A DNA stretch of 64,000 bases from RUG695 sp050943135 (GTDB lineage Bacteria; Planctomycetota; Planctomycetia; Pirellulales; Thermoguttaceae). Of the stretch, positions 34,903-44,866 are shown one piece after another. The notes below the pieces were generated by a model. It made no database searches. It was not told the DNA's origin and worked only from the letters and a program-made list of their open reading frames with translations. Location: the NCBI GenBank assembly GCA_050943135.1, contig JBMNOP010000001.1, positions 186,001-250,000 on the forward strand. The letters run 5' to 3'. Made by a program: the position numbers and the translations under genes. Positions within the stretch are counted from its first letter, which is position 1. Every line of letters starts with the position of its first letter.

Positions 34903-36837
34903 ATGATCAATTCCCTGCACACGGTATGGGATAACATCGCGTCCAATTTGGCTGTGATGGACACCATGGGCGCCTGGGACAAAATCATCTTGGTGGTCTA
35001 TTTCGGCTCACTCTTTTGCGTCGGCTTTCTGACGATGAAAAAGTCGGGAAAGAGCACCAAGGAGTATTTTCTCAGCGGTCGGTCGATGTCGTGGTGGCTC
35101 CTTGGCTTTTCGCTGGTCGCCACCACATTTGCCGCCGATACCCCCAACTTCGTTACCGAACTGGTCCGAACCAGGGGAGTTTCCGCCAACTGGAGCTGGT
35201 GGGCGTTTTTGCTGACCGGGATGACAACCGTTTTCATCTACGCCAAACTCTGGCGTCGGCTCGGCGTGATGACAGATATCGAATTCTACGAGGTTCGTTA
35301 CGGCGGAAAGTCGGCATCGTTCGTGCGCGGGTTCCGTACCGTCTATCTCGGTCTGATCGTTAACACGGTGGTGATGGCCAACGTCATTCTGGCGATTATC
35401 AAAATTTTAAATACCATGCTCGGAATCGATCCCGCGACAGCGGTCATCTTTTCCTGCGGTGTTACCGTCCTCTTTTCCGCTGTCGGCGGCCTCTCGGCGG
35501 TGATTTGGGCAGACTTCATCCTTTTCCTCATCGCGATGGCCGGGGCGATCGGTGCGGCGGTCTATCTGCTGGGGATTCCGGAAGTCGGCGGACTTTCCGG
35601 TCTTCTGGCACACGAAGAAGTCGTAAAAATGACGTCGGTCCTTCCGAACTTTGCCGATACCGACGCGGTCATCGCCCTCCTGGTGATCCCGCTGGCGGTA
35701 CAGTGGTGGAGTGTTTGGTATCCCGGGGCGGAACCGGGGGGCGGTTCGTTCGGCGCGCAGCGAATGTTCGCAGCCAAGAACGAGTCGCATGCGATCGGCG
35801 CAACCCTCTTCTTCAACTTTTGCCATTACGCGGTTCGTCCCTGGCCCTGGATTCTGGTGGCGCTTGCTTCGATCATCGTTTATCCCGACCTTGCTTCGTT
35901 GCGCGAAGCGTTTCCGAATCTGCCCGCCCATATGGTCCGAGACGATATGGCCTACCCGGCGATGCTCAAACTCTTACCGACCGGTCTCTTTGGGATCGTC
36001 CTTGCATCGCTCTTTGCCGCCTTTATGTCGACCGTCGCGACTCTCCTGAACCTCGGTTCCTCTTATATGGTCAACGATTTTTATCATCGGTTCGTCAACC
36101 CGAAGGCGACCGAGAAACAACTCGTTTTCCAGGGGCGGCTCTGGACGGTGATCCTGATGGTTCTGGCGTGCGCGCTGGCGTTTCGGCTTCAGAGTGCCAA
36201 AGACAATTTCAACATTATTCTGGAAATCGGCGCGGGGACGGGTCTTCTCTTCCTGATCCGCTGGTTCTGGTGGCGCATCAACGCCATGAGTGAAATCGCC
36301 GCGATGTGTCTGGCCCTTCCGACCGCGATCTATTTCCGATTCTTTCACATTCCGCTTTGCACTTCCCTCTTCGGGCAGGAAGGACCGGACGGGACGTTGG
36401 TCTGCCCCGACTGCTGGAAGTTTTCGGACGGCACGGTCCTCCTGATCACGGTCGCCGTCACGACCGTCGGCTGGCTGTTGGTTACCTTCCTGACCAAACC
36501 GACCGACCAAAAAATCTTGGTCGAATTCCTGAAACGGACGAAAGCCGGGGGGCCGGGATGGAAACATGTCGTCGATCGGGCCGTCGCCGACGGGGAGAAT
36601 CTCGCCGACCTTGAAGAACCTTCCTGGTCGGTCCCTCTGGGGATCCTCTGCTCTGCGATCGGGTGTATCTGCATCTACGCGTCCCTCTTTGCCATCGGCT
36701 GTTGGATCTACGCCCAGTGGACCCACGCCATCGTCCTAACCGTCATCGCGGTGATTACCGCGGTCATCCTTCTGAAGATCTGGAAACGGGTCTCCCGGGG
36801 GAATTCCTCTGCACAGGCCGCTGTTTCGGAAGAATGA
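34903..36837 (+). CDS. Sodium:solute symporter family protein
   Basis: 644 residues, about 13-14 membrane helices. Belongs to the SSS family (LeuT fold) that couples sodium entry to uptake of sugars, amino acids or organic acids. Early family features are STKEYFLSGRSMSWWLLGFSL near 47-67, the following ATTFAADTPNFVTE, and MTDIEFYEVRYGG near 125; RLWTVILM lies further on. A hydrophilic loop at about 545-575 precedes the last helices. GAGGGG lies upstream of the ATG. The next gene on the same strand encodes a secreted protein, so the pair may take up and process one nutrient, but the substrate is not readable. Confidence 0.9.
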   Translation: MINSLHTVWDNIASNLAVMDTMGAWDKIILVVYFGSLFCVGFLTMKKSGKSTKEYFLSGRSMSWWLLGFSLVATTFAADTPNFVTELVRTRGVSANWSWWAFLLTGMTTVFIYAKLWRRLGVMTDIEFYEVRYGGKSASFVRGFRTVYLGLIVNTVVMANVILAIIKILNTMLGIDPATAVIFSCGVTVLFSAVGGLSAVIWADFILFLIAMAGAIGAAVYLLGIPEVGGLSGLLAHEEVVKMTSVLPNFADTDAVIALLVIPLAVQWWSVWYPGAEPGGGSFGAQRMFAAKNESHAIGATLFFNFCHYAVRPWPWILVALASIIVYPDLASLREAFPNLPAHMVRDDMAYPAMLKLLPTGLFGIVLASLFAAFMSTVATLLNLGSSYMVNDFYHRFVNPKATEKQLVFQGRLWTVILMVLACALAFRLQSAKDNFNIILEIGAGTGLLFLIRWFWWRINAMSEIAAMCLALPTAIYFRFFHIPLCTSLFGQEGPDGTLVCPDCWKFSDGTVLLITVAVTTVGWLLVTFLTKPTDQKILVEFLKRTKAGGPGWKHVVDRAVADGENLADLEEPSWSVPLGILCSAIGCICIYASLFAIGCWIYAQWTHAIVLTVIAVITAVILLKIWKRVSRGNSSAQAAVSEE

Positions 36838-36970
36838 GTTTGGGGGCTTAGCCTCTTTTCCCCCCTCTTTCTGACCGGCCGGCCAAAAATACTCGGTTAT
36901 TACAGATCGACTCGAATCTGAGGGCCGCGTCCCAGCGACTCTCGGATTCCTTGATGAAAAGGTTTCCGAC

Positions 36971-38512
36971 ATGACGATCCCAAATACTCTGCGTTTTTCT
37001 TTGTTCGATTTTCCGAGAAGCCGTGCCTTCGGCCGTGTGTTGCTTTCGGCGCTTGTTCTCGGCACCTTTCTTTTCGGTGGGACGCTTCTGTCAGCCGCCG
37101 AGCCGCAAGCCTTCGATTACGGCAGCGACCCGATGCGCTACCTCAAAAACGACCGGGTGACCCTCGGGATCGACCTTTCGATCGGCGGGGCGATCACCTG
37201 GCTTTCCGACGAGGCGAACGGCGGCGAGAATATGATCAACAGCGTCGACTGGGGCCGCCAGATTCAGCTTTCGTATTACAGCGGTCCCATCCCCTACATC
37301 GGCCCGAACGGCGAGCAGCCGAACGACGCGTGGCGAAACCTCGGGTGGAACCCGATCCAGTCGGGCGACTATGGAGGTTACCGCTCTCGTGTGATCGCCT
37401 TCAAGCCGATGGGAAAGAACAAAATGCGGGTGCGTACCATTCCGATGCTCTGGCCGAACTCCAACCTCCCCGCCGAGGCAATCTTCGAATGTGTCTATAC
37501 CCTCACCCCGTACGGGTTTATTCTTGACGCCACCATCGAAAATTCTCGGAGCGATACGACCCAGTATCCGGCGATGCGTCAGGAGATGCCGGCAATCTAT
37601 ACAAACGGCCCGTGGTACAAGTTGGTTACGTATCTCGGTACGGAACCGTTTCAGAAGAAGCCGGTGACCGTCCTGATCGACAAAGCCGATGGTAGAGGGT
37701 GGCCCTGGATCAACTACTATGCTCCCGAACGATGGTCGGCCCTCGTCAATGACGACGGAATGGGACTCGGTGTCTTTCAGCAGGAATCGGTCCGTATCAC
37801 CGCCGGCTTTTTCGGTGGCGACGGGCTTAAGGGAGTGGGAGGCCCAAAAGATGCGCAGACCGGGTATATCGCCCCCATCTCGACGATGATCCTCGACCAC
37901 AATATGAAACGGACTTACCGCGCTGTTTTCATTGTCGGCTCGGTCGACGAGATCCGCTCGCGTGTCTACAAGCTCGCCAAGAAGAGTCTTTCCGAGATTC
38001 CGGACTGGATCTTCGACGGGGATCGTCACAACTGGATCTACGAAGGTTCCGCCAAAGATGACGGGTATCCGATCGACAAGTCGCTCGACATTTCGTTCGA
38101 AGGGTCGCCGCGCGGCGGGATCAACAGTCCGGAGACATTCTGGATTGCCGAACAAGCCCCCGTTCTCGAAATCGACGCGGCCCTGTCGGTCGAAGGGGCC
38201 GTGCCGGGGCGAACCGACGAGCTGACTGTTTATATCGCCCCGGTTTCGCCACGTGATATGGTCGACGATATGAAATGGCCGCTCAATCCGGAGCAGGAAA
38301 AAGAGAAAGCCGAAAAGGCGAAAAAGTATCCCGTTCTTCCCGCCCTCGAAGTGAAAGTGCCGATCGCCGTCGACGGGACTCGCGGCGTTTGGAGGGTTGA
38401 TCTGCGCGGGTGCGAGGGATACACGGGCCCGATGAAAGCGATTTCGGTCGGGCTTCCGGCGTCCAAAGGGAGTATGAAACTCTATGAGATTCGGTTCCGC
38501 CGCGACGACTGA
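36971..38512 (+). CDS. Secreted protein of unknown function
   Basis: 513 residues. Signal peptide at about 20-43 (VLLSALVLGTFLFGG, then LLSAAEP). The mature part starts with a segment that resembles galactose-mutarotase-like or polysaccharide-lyase beta-sandwich proteins (NDRVTLGIDLSIGGAITWLSD), but no catalytic signature is clear. A C-terminal domain of about 140 residues (FWIAEQAPVLEIDAALSVEG onward) may bind carbohydrate. I do not recognise a named family. It lies 130 bases downstream of the sodium symporter gene in the same direction, which hints at a shared role in using an external substrate. Confidence 0.75.
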   Translation: MTIPNTLRFSLFDFPRSRAFGRVLLSALVLGTFLFGGTLLSAAEPQAFDYGSDPMRYLKNDRVTLGIDLSIGGAITWLSDEANGGENMINSVDWGRQIQLSYYSGPIPYIGPNGEQPNDAWRNLGWNPIQSGDYGGYRSRVIAFKPMGKNKMRVRTIPMLWPNSNLPAEAIFECVYTLTPYGFILDATIENSRSDTTQYPAMRQEMPAIYTNGPWYKLVTYLGTEPFQKKPVTVLIDKADGRGWPWINYYAPERWSALVNDDGMGLGVFQQESVRITAGFFGGDGLKGVGGPKDAQTGYIAPISTMILDHNMKRTYRAVFIVGSVDEIRSRVYKLAKKSLSEIPDWIFDGDRHNWIYEGSAKDDGYPIDKSLDISFEGSPRGGINSPETFWIAEQAPVLEIDAALSVEGAVPGRTDELTVYIAPVSPRDMVDDMKWPLNPEQEKEKAEKAKKYPVLPALEVKVPIAVDGTRGVWRVDLRGCEGYTGPMKAISVGLPASKGSMKLYEIRFRRDD

Positions 38513-38551
38513 TCTTTGCGACCCGGTGGTACGACGGTGGTGTTCCCGTGT

Positions 38552-39676
38552 TTATGTTAGAGGCGATAAAAACTCGGCCTCGTACCGGTCGATCATCTTC
38601 CGAACGGTGAACTCCCGACCGACCCGCGCGCGGTTTTTCGCGCCGAGTTCGGCGCGGCGCGTCTCCGATGCCAGGAGCTGCCTGATCTTGGCAAGGAACT
38701 CATCGCGCTTGCCGAATCGGAACGTCTGTTCTTCGCTCTGCGCACCGAGGATCTCTTCGACCCCGTCGCACCGGGAACAGAGGACGGGGAGCCCGGCCAG
38801 TGCGGCTTCGAGCAACACGTTCGGCATTCCCTCGTAGCGGCTCGGAAGGAGAAACAGGTCGCTCTGCTTTAAGAGTGTCGGAAGGTCGGCACGCCATCCG
38901 GTGAACCGGATCCGTGCCGCGGTTTCGGGGCAGAGGCGTGCGATGATCTTTTCAAGCTTCTTTTTTTGCGGACCTTCCCCGACAATCCAAAACGTCCAGT
39001 CGTGCCCCTCGCCCGAGCCGAGCCAAGCATCGGCGTCTTTCAGCACCCGGTCGAGCCCCTTTTGCCAGACAAGTCGCCCGGCAAAAAGAATATGTCGCCC
39101 GGGCCGATCGGTGAGGGGGGAAGGGGACAGCGCCGAATCGAGGAGGCGAGCCGTGTCGACACCGTTCGGAATGACACGGATTTTTTTCGCCGGAATCTTT
39201 CCGACGCGTTGCGTAAATTCGGCTGCCGATCGGCTGACACACAGGTACCGGTCGACCGAACCGGAGGTAAGACGGTCGAGAAGGAGATGAAGTCGGTGCT
39301 CTTTTTCCGAGACGCGGATTCCCGAATAGACGCGTGGTATTCCCGTGCGTCGGGCGGCCAGGCGCCCGAGCAGGTTGGCGTGGAACATGAACGAGAGGAA
39401 AATATCCGCCTTTTGCGCCCGGAGTTCACGGGCGAGCTTTCCGATCCCCCGCAGGAAACTCAGAGGCCCCGAGACGTTAAGAAACGAAACCGGAACGCCG
39501 GCTTCCCGCAACACGGGCAGAAACGAAGGGTTCCCGTGATCTTTTTCGGGACGAAGAACGTAGACTCTTACGGAAAAACGGGTGCGGTCAAGATGTATTG
39601 CCAACTCGGAGAACGCCTTTTCCGCCCCGCCGACATTCAGTTCGGTAATACAGAGTGCCACCTCGATTTTTGACAC
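38552..39676 (-). CDS. GT4-family glycosyltransferase
   Basis: 374 residues. GT-B fold. The N-terminal ITELNVGGAEKAFSELA box is typical of GT4 enzymes, and the C-terminal nucleotide-sugar site is RYEGMPNVLLEAALAGLPVL (E-x7-E type). IPNGVDTARL and FAGRLVWQKGLDRVL are also diagnostic. Probably transfers a hexose during polysaccharide or lipopolysaccharide assembly at the inner membrane. Its start lies 3 bases after the stop of the isocitrate-dehydrogenase-family gene, so the two are co-transcribed although unrelated in pathway. Confidence 0.92.
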   Translation of the reverse strand: MSKIEVALCITELNVGGAEKAFSELAIHLDRTRFSVRVYVLRPEKDHGNPSFLPVLREAGVPVSFLNVSGPLSFLRGIGKLARELRAQKADIFLSFMFHANLLGRLAARRTGIPRVYSGIRVSEKEHRLHLLLDRLTSGSVDRYLCVSRSAAEFTQRVGKIPAKKIRVIPNGVDTARLLDSALSPSPLTDRPGRHILFAGRLVWQKGLDRVLKDADAWLGSGEGHDWTFWIVGEGPQKKKLEKIIARLCPETAARIRFTGWRADLPTLLKQSDLFLLPSRYEGMPNVLLEAALAGLPVLCSRCDGVEEILGAQSEEQTFRFGKRDEFLAKIRQLLASETRRAELGAKNRARVGREFTVRKMIDRYEAEFLSPLT

Positions 39677-39679
39677 GGC

Positions 39680-40774
39680 TCAGAGCTTCTCGCAGATCGC
39701 TTCAGCCATCGCCCGCGTTCCGGCGGCGGTCGGATCGTCGCGGTCGGCTTTCATGTCGTAGGTTACCGATTTCCCCTCTTTGATGACGGCGGCCACGGCG
39801 GCTTCGAGCCGGTCGGCGGCTGCGGTTTCTTTGAGGTAACGGAGCATCAGCATCCCGGAGAGGATCAGCGCGGTCGGATTGACTTTGTCGAGTCCCTTGT
39901 ATTTCGGCGCGCTGCCGTGGGTCGCTTCGAAAACGGCGGCATCACGGCCGATGTTTGCGCCCGGGGCGACCCCGAGTCCGCCGACAAGGCCGGCACACAG
40001 GTCGCTCAGGATATCGCCATAAAGGTTCGGAAGGGCGATCACGTCATAGAGTTCGGGCTTCTGAACCAACTGCATGCACATGTTGTCAACGATCCTGTCT
40101 TCGAATTCGATGTCGGGATATCGCTTGGCCACATCGCGCGAAACCTCGAGGAAGAGACCGTCACTGTATTTCATGATGTTCGCTTTATGGACCGCGGTCA
40201 CCTTTTTGCGGCTGTTCGAACGGGCAAACTCAAATGCCGATTCAACCAGACGTTCGGTGCCGGAAACGCTGATCGGTTTGATCGAAATGCCGGTCTCTTC
40301 CGGACCGGTGACGATTTTGCGTCCTTCGGCCAGCTCGTTGATCTTTTTTATCAGTTCGCCTGTTTTTGGCGCCCCCTTGGCGAATTCGATTCCCGCGTAG
40401 AGGTCTTCGGTATTTTCGCGGAAGATAACCAGGTCGACCGGAACTTTATCGTAGAAGGTCCGGACCCCCGGATAATACTTACAGGGACGGACGCACGCGA
40501 AAAGATCGAGCTCTTGGCGCAAGTGGACATTGATGCTTCGAAATCCTTTTCCGACCGGCGTGGTGATCGGCGCTTTCAGCGCGCAGCGGGTCCGGCGTAC
40601 ACTCTCCAGCACGGCGTCGGGAAGAGGGTTACCCGTCGCTTCCATCACGTCGATACCGGCCTCTTGAATGTCCCAGTCGATTTTTACACCGGTCGCGTCG
40701 ATGCACTTGCGTGCCGCCGCTGCCAGTTCGGGACCGGTACCGTCACCGGTGATGAGCGTAACCTCATAAGCCAT
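39680..40774 (-). CDS. Isocitrate/isopropylmalate dehydrogenase family protein, probably NAD-dependent isocitrate dehydrogenase
   Basis: 364 residues. Beta-decarboxylating dehydrogenase. ITGDGTGPEL is the N-terminal signature, LRQELDLFACVRP contains substrate-binding arginines, RENTEDLYAGIEF is the isocitrate-type block, and NLYGDILSDLCAGLVGGLGVAPGANIG is the family consensus. ENTEDLYAG and KANIMKYSDG favour isocitrate over isopropylmalate as substrate. Would yield 2-oxoglutarate for the TCA cycle. Coenzyme preference cannot be fixed by eye. Lies 3 bases upstream of the glycosyltransferase gene. Confidence 0.85.
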   Translation of the reverse strand: MAYEVTLITGDGTGPELAAAARKCIDATGVKIDWDIQEAGIDVMEATGNPLPDAVLESVRRTRCALKAPITTPVGKGFRSINVHLRQELDLFACVRPCKYYPGVRTFYDKVPVDLVIFRENTEDLYAGIEFAKGAPKTGELIKKINELAEGRKIVTGPEETGISIKPISVSGTERLVESAFEFARSNSRKKVTAVHKANIMKYSDGLFLEVSRDVAKRYPDIEFEDRIVDNMCMQLVQKPELYDVIALPNLYGDILSDLCAGLVGGLGVAPGANIGRDAAVFEATHGSAPKYKGLDKVNPTALILSGMLMLRYLKETAAADRLEAAVAAVIKEGKSVTYDMKADRDDPTAAGTRAMAEAICEKL

Positions 40775-41000
40775 TTTGCGCCTCGTTTCTTTTGTGTGGG
40801 TAACCGCCAGACGGTTTTGTACGCCCCCGCTGTCGGGAGAAGAAGTTCGACAATTCGAAAAACCGAATCAAAATTCGGCTTGGCGTCAAAGGGGCGACAC
40901 TTGCCGGAACGCTTGAATTCCGGTCCGAAACGGCGGCTTTGCGCTACGCGCCCCGCCGACGGCCGAACCCTTTCCCACGCCGCCGTCTATTCTACCCGAA

Positions 41001-42110
41001 TCAGGATTTTTGACAATAACCGCGCAGGACTTGGCAGACTTCTTCGAGGTCTGCGGTACCGGTCACACCGATCTGCCTGATCGTGATCGACGAGACGATC
41101 GCGGCGACCAGCGCCGATTCCGGTAACGGAATTCCGAGGGCACGGGCAAAGGTCAGACCGGCATTGGTCGCGTCGCCGGCGCCGCAAATGTCGATCGGCG
41201 GGGAAACCGGAATCGCCGGGATGAAAACGGGTTCCGACGCGGTATCGAAGAGAATTGCTCCTTCGGCGCCACGGGTGACAAGAACCGGGCGTGTGTTTCG
41301 GCTGGCAAGACGCGTGCCCGCTTCCAAGAGGGTTTTGAGGCTGCGGTTTGCCGACTCGTCGGCCGCGACTTCGGCTTTTGCCTCGGGATGGCCGAGTCGA
41401 TAGACCATATCGAGCAACTCGTCGGCATTACACTTAACCAACATGTTCCGGTACCGTGTCGCGTAAGAGCGGGAATCGGCCATAAAGAACTTTTCCGGAT
41501 ACGACTCGGCCAGCTCGGCAAGCAGGTCGGGGAGGTCCCCCCCCAGAACCGACCCGGTCTGGTCGGTGAACTGGTCGGCGACAGCGACCGCGTCGCAGCG
41601 GGGAACGAGTTTCGGGAGCGCCTTTTTTACTTGTTTGACCGCCTCGGCCGGAACGGGGGTAGAGTTTCGAATGTCAAGACGACTCAGCTCCTGTTCGGAA
41701 CCATCCTTTTCGTAGATCGGCTTGATATAGGTCGGTGTAAACATCTCGGGACAGCGCGTGATGCCTGAGACATCGATATGGCGTTCCCGCAGGGCGCGAA
41801 GGAGTTCATACCCCTCGCCGTCATCGCCGCAGAGTCCGACCGCCAGAACCTCGGCACCCAGGGCGGCCAGGTTGTTTGCCACGGTTCCGGCCGCACCGGG
41901 AAAAATCCTCTTGTGACGGACCTGGTGTGCCGGAAGCCCTGTTTCGAGCGAGGATTCTTCGAGACGCGAGTCGATCAAAAGGTATTTATCGAGGCAGTAA
42001 TCCCCCACAACGGCGATCACCGGACGTTTTCCCGATTCCAAGACACAGAGTGCCGAGGAAATATCGAAAGGAAAACCGAAATTTACACTATTTTGCCAGT
42101 TCTTAGGCAT
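41001..42110 (-). CDS. PfkB-family carbohydrate kinase, RfaE/HldE-like
   Basis: About 369 residues. Ribokinase-like fold: GDYCLDKYLLID near the N-terminus, PGAAGTVANNLAALGAEV (the PfkB signature 1 region) and the C-terminal DICGAGDATNAGLTFA, which holds the catalytic Asp and anion hole. The N-terminal pattern VVGDYCLDKY and the GxAGTVANNLAALG box resemble D-glycero-beta-D-manno-heptose 7-phosphate kinase (RfaE/HldE domain 1), which would fit with lpxB and glycosyltransferases, but no nucleotidyltransferase domain is fused. Start taken at the ATG at 42110; a TTG at 42143 would add 11 residues. Confidence 0.8.
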   Translation of the reverse strand: MPKNWQNSVNFGFPFDISSALCVLESGKRPVIAVVGDYCLDKYLLIDSRLEESSLETGLPAHQVRHKRIFPGAAGTVANNLAALGAEVLAVGLCGDDGEGYELLRALRERHIDVSGITRCPEMFTPTYIKPIYEKDGSEQELSRLDIRNSTPVPAEAVKQVKKALPKLVPRCDAVAVADQFTDQTGSVLGGDLPDLLAELAESYPEKFFMADSRSYATRYRNMLVKCNADELLDMVYRLGHPEAKAEVAADESANRSLKTLLEAGTRLASRNTRPVLVTRGAEGAILFDTASEPVFIPAIPVSPPIDICGAGDATNAGLTFARALGIPLPESALVAAIVSSITIRQIGVTGTADLEEVCQVLRGYCQKS

Positions 42111-42180
42111 AATCCGATTTCCGTTAAATGTGGCAATATGCAAAAACTGTTAAAATTGAGCAAAACAACTCGTTCGGATA

Positions 42181-42208
42181 TTGATTTATTCCGATTTCAG
42201 TTTATTAT
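42181..42208 (+). promoter_or_regulatory. Putative sigma70 promoter for the DUF4912 gene
   Basis: TTGATT (42181-42186) and TATTAT (42203-42208) with a 16-base spacer lie in a conspicuously AT-rich stretch, about 65 bases before the GTG start. Confidence 0.45.
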
Positions 42209-42273
42209 ACTATATGTAAATATATGGGTGATTCTCTACAATTCCCCGGTACAGTTCCGACGTGGAGGCGGCT

Positions 42274-43785
42274 GTGGCTAAAAATTACAGTTATGATGAT
42301 TTGCACTTAAAAGATCTGAGAGTCCTGGGAAAGGAATTACGGATCAGCGGCTGGCACAAAATGGCCAAGGCCGATCTGGTTCCCCTCCTCGGGCAGTTAG
42401 ATCCTACGGGCAAGTGCGTCAAATCGAAGGGGATTCCGGCCCCGTCCGCCGCCAATTCTTCCGCCAAACCCGCGAAAAGAGGAGGTTCGTCCGACCCGTC
42501 CAAAGCGCCATCGGCAAAAAACCCCGCCAAGTCCGCTCCGACCAAAGAAATTCCGGCCGAAGAGGGTTCGGCCAAGTCGGCACCGACCAAAAGCAAAAAA
42601 TCCGCCAAAGCTCGCGCTGCGGTCAAAGCCGCGGTCGTAAAACCGGCCCCCCATTCCAAAGAAAGTGCCGACCCGAAAGAGGGCAAGGCCAAAAAGACGA
42701 ATCCGAAACCCGCTTCGAAATCTGTTCCGGTTTCCAAACCGGAGTCTCTCGCGGTTTCGGCGGATCCGGCGTCACGGACGACGGTTGTTCGTTCGAAACT
42801 CCGGATGACGGCCCCTCCCCCCCTGAGTTTTTCGGATCGGCAAAAGGCCAACCAGAAAGGGAGACGCCGCCGCACTCCGGCCCCGAAGCGCGAAGATGTG
42901 ACGCTCATTTCAATGTCCGAAGAACCGAGCCTCTCCCCCGCGGAAAACATGGTCGATGGGGTTCCCCGCCCCGAGTCGCTCAAAGACAAAATGCTTCGCC
43001 GCAAAACCCTCGAAACCCCGTCTTCGGGGGTCGGCGCGCACGATCGAATTGTTCTGCAGGTTTGCGGCCCGTTCTGGCTTCATGCTTGGTGGGAGATCAG
43101 CGGTAATCTGATCACACGGGTTCGGGCCGCGATGGGGCACCTGTGGCATACCGCCGACCCTGTTCTGCGCCTCTATCGGGTTCGACAAAACGGAGCGGGG
43201 GTTCGGCATACCGAATTCATCGGGGATGCCGTCATTCACGGAGGGGTTTACAACTGGTTCCTGAACGTCGACGACCCGCCCGGGTCATTCCTGGTTGAGA
43301 TCGGCTACCGTTCACGCGACCGGCAGTTCTTCTCGCTCGTCTCGAGCAACACGGTCGAAACGCCCCAGAATTACATTCAAGAGTCGATGGGGTGGAGCGA
43401 GTCGGGGTGGAATATGCTAACCGCCTCGACGATGGTTTCTCCCTTTGAAGGGGAAAGTCCCGAATCGGACGAGAATTCTCTTCCTCCCGCCCCACGCACG
43501 TCGACCCGTTCGCGCCGTGTCGAGTTCGATTTGGCGGTTGACGCCGAGGTCGTGATCAAAGGCCAGACTTCTCCCGATGCCCAGCTGACGGTTCGGGGGG
43601 AACGGATCTGGGTTCGGGAAGACGGTTCGTTTTTGATTCGCTATCACCTGCCGGAACGGCGACACGTCTTCCCCGTTGCCGCGGTCAGCCGAGACGGAAT
43701 CGATTCCAAAACGATCATTTTGTCTGTCGAACGGAACACCAAGAATTTGGAAACGGTGGTTCGTTCCCAGATGGACGAAGATTAA
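42274..43785 (+). CDS. DUF4912 protein with N-terminal SAP/Rho-N-like domain
   Basis: About 503 residues. The N-terminus (about 5-45, LHLKDLRVLGKELRISGW...KADLVPLL) looks like a SAP or Rho-N type helix-extended-loop-helix that binds nucleic acid. A long Lys/Ala/Pro/Ser-rich linker (45-220) follows and is presumably disordered. The DUF4912 domain at about 255-370 has WLHAWWEISGNLI, LRLYRV and NWFLNVDDPPGSFLVEIGY. DUF4912 proteins often combine these parts; their function is unknown. The start is set at the GTG at 42274 because GGAGG lies 5 bases upstream; a GTG at 42262 would lie before that site. Followed by ribF after 64 bases. Confidence 0.82.
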   Translation: MAKNYSYDDLHLKDLRVLGKELRISGWHKMAKADLVPLLGQLDPTGKCVKSKGIPAPSAANSSAKPAKRGGSSDPSKAPSAKNPAKSAPTKEIPAEEGSAKSAPTKSKKSAKARAAVKAAVVKPAPHSKESADPKEGKAKKTNPKPASKSVPVSKPESLAVSADPASRTTVVRSKLRMTAPPPLSFSDRQKANQKGRRRRTPAPKREDVTLISMSEEPSLSPAENMVDGVPRPESLKDKMLRRKTLETPSSGVGAHDRIVLQVCGPFWLHAWWEISGNLITRVRAAMGHLWHTADPVLRLYRVRQNGAGVRHTEFIGDAVIHGGVYNWFLNVDDPPGSFLVEIGYRSRDRQFFSLVSSNTVETPQNYIQESMGWSESGWNMLTASTMVSPFEGESPESDENSLPPAPRTSTRSRRVEFDLAVDAEVVIKGQTSPDAQLTVRGERIWVREDGSFLIRYHLPERRHVFPVAAVSRDGIDSKTIILSVERNTKNLETVVRSQMDED

Positions 43786-43849
43786 CGGTTCAGCCGTTTT
43801 ATTTCCCATCCCAGAGAGTGGGATTGTACCTGAAAGGATTCATTCTCCG

Positions 43850-44866
43850 GTGGAAGTCCTTTATCAACTCAACCGGTTTCCCCGTTTTGAGCGGGGGGGC
43901 GTCTTGTCGGTCGGTAAGTTCGACGGTCTTCATTGCGGACACATCGCTCTGCTTCAAACCCTCACCAAAAAGGCGCGGCAAACCGAGTCTCCTTCGGTCG
44001 TCTTCACGTTCGACCGCTCTCCGGCCGAGATTCTCGCGCCCAAAAAGGCCCCGGTACCTCTTTGCGACATTAATCAGAAGATCGATCTGATTTCCGCGTT
44101 TTCGCCCGACTACCTGGTCGTCTACCCGCTTACCCGTTCCTTTCTCGAACTTTCGGCCGAAGATTTTCTTCATCGTATTGTTTTGGAGACCATCGGGGCA
44201 ACGGCGATCGTGGAAGGAGAGAGTTTCACCTTCGGCGCCGGGCGGCGGGGGAATTATCTCTTTCTCAAAGAATGGTGTCGTGCCCACGAACTGGATCTGA
44301 CGCTCCTTCCCCCGGTCTCGATGTTCGACGCTCCCGTTTCGAGCAGCCGGATTCGGGCATTGTTGGCCGCCGGAGAAGTCGGCGTGGTACACGCCATGTT
44401 GATGCGTCCCTACCGCATTTCCGGTATTGTGGCCGACGGTGATCATCGCGGGCGCATGCTCGGATTTCCGACGGCGAATCTTTCCGAGATCAAGACGGTT
44501 CTTCCCAAACCGGGGCTTTATGCCGCACGAGCGCTGGTTGACGGGCACTTTTTCCCCGCCGCCGTCAACTTGGGGGGGAATCCCACGTTTGGCGTCGAAA
44601 CATTAAAAACCGAGGTTCACATCCTCGACTGGTCGGGTGACATCTACGGAAAACGGCTTTCGGTCGATTTTATCACAAGGTTGCGGAGCATCATCTCTTT
44701 CCGTTCCCGAGACGAACTGATCGCGACGATGAACGCCGATATTCGCGAGATACGCTCTCACTGGTCAAAGTGGATCTTATCTGATACAATTTACCGCAGA
44801 GAGACAGACGGTCGCGGCGCGCCCGCGCGCGTCGAGGAAAGTCCGGGCTTCGTGGAAGAAGGATGA
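43850..44866 (+). CDS. ribF: Bifunctional riboflavin kinase/FAD synthetase; 3' end overlaps rnpB
   Basis: 338 residues. Makes FMN and FAD from riboflavin. The N-terminal nucleotidyltransferase has GKFDGLHCGH (HxGH type) and VSSSRIRALL (SSSxIR). The C-terminal riboflavin kinase begins at about 185 with GDHRGRMLGFPTANLS and continues with GLYAARALVDG and VNLGGNPTFG. GTG at 43850 gives the family N-terminus. The conserved domain ends near residue 306 (ADIREIRSHW). The remaining 30 or so residues are read through the rnpB promoter and the first 70 bases of rnpB, so they are unlikely to matter for catalysis. The stop codon at 44864-44866 lies within the RNase P RNA. Confidence 0.92.
   Translation: MEVLYQLNRFPRFERGGVLSVGKFDGLHCGHIALLQTLTKKARQTESPSVVFTFDRSPAEILAPKKAPVPLCDINQKIDLISAFSPDYLVVYPLTRSFLELSAEDFLHRIVLETIGATAIVEGESFTFGAGRRGNYLFLKEWCRAHELDLTLLPPVSMFDAPVSSSRIRALLAAGEVGVVHAMLMRPYRISGIVADGDHRGRMLGFPTANLSEIKTVLPKPGLYAARALVDGHFFPAAVNLGGNPTFGVETLKTEVHILDWSGDIYGKRLSVDFITRLRSIISFRSRDELIATMNADIREIRSHWSKWILSDTIYRRETDGRGAPARVEESPGFVEEG
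44762..44790 (+). promoter_or_regulatory. rnpB promoter inside the ribF coding region
   Basis: TGGTCA (44762-44767), an exact 17-base spacer, and an extended -10 TG-A-TACAAT (44782-44790) place a start near 44797. This is where the P1 helix of the RNase P RNA begins. Confidence 0.7.
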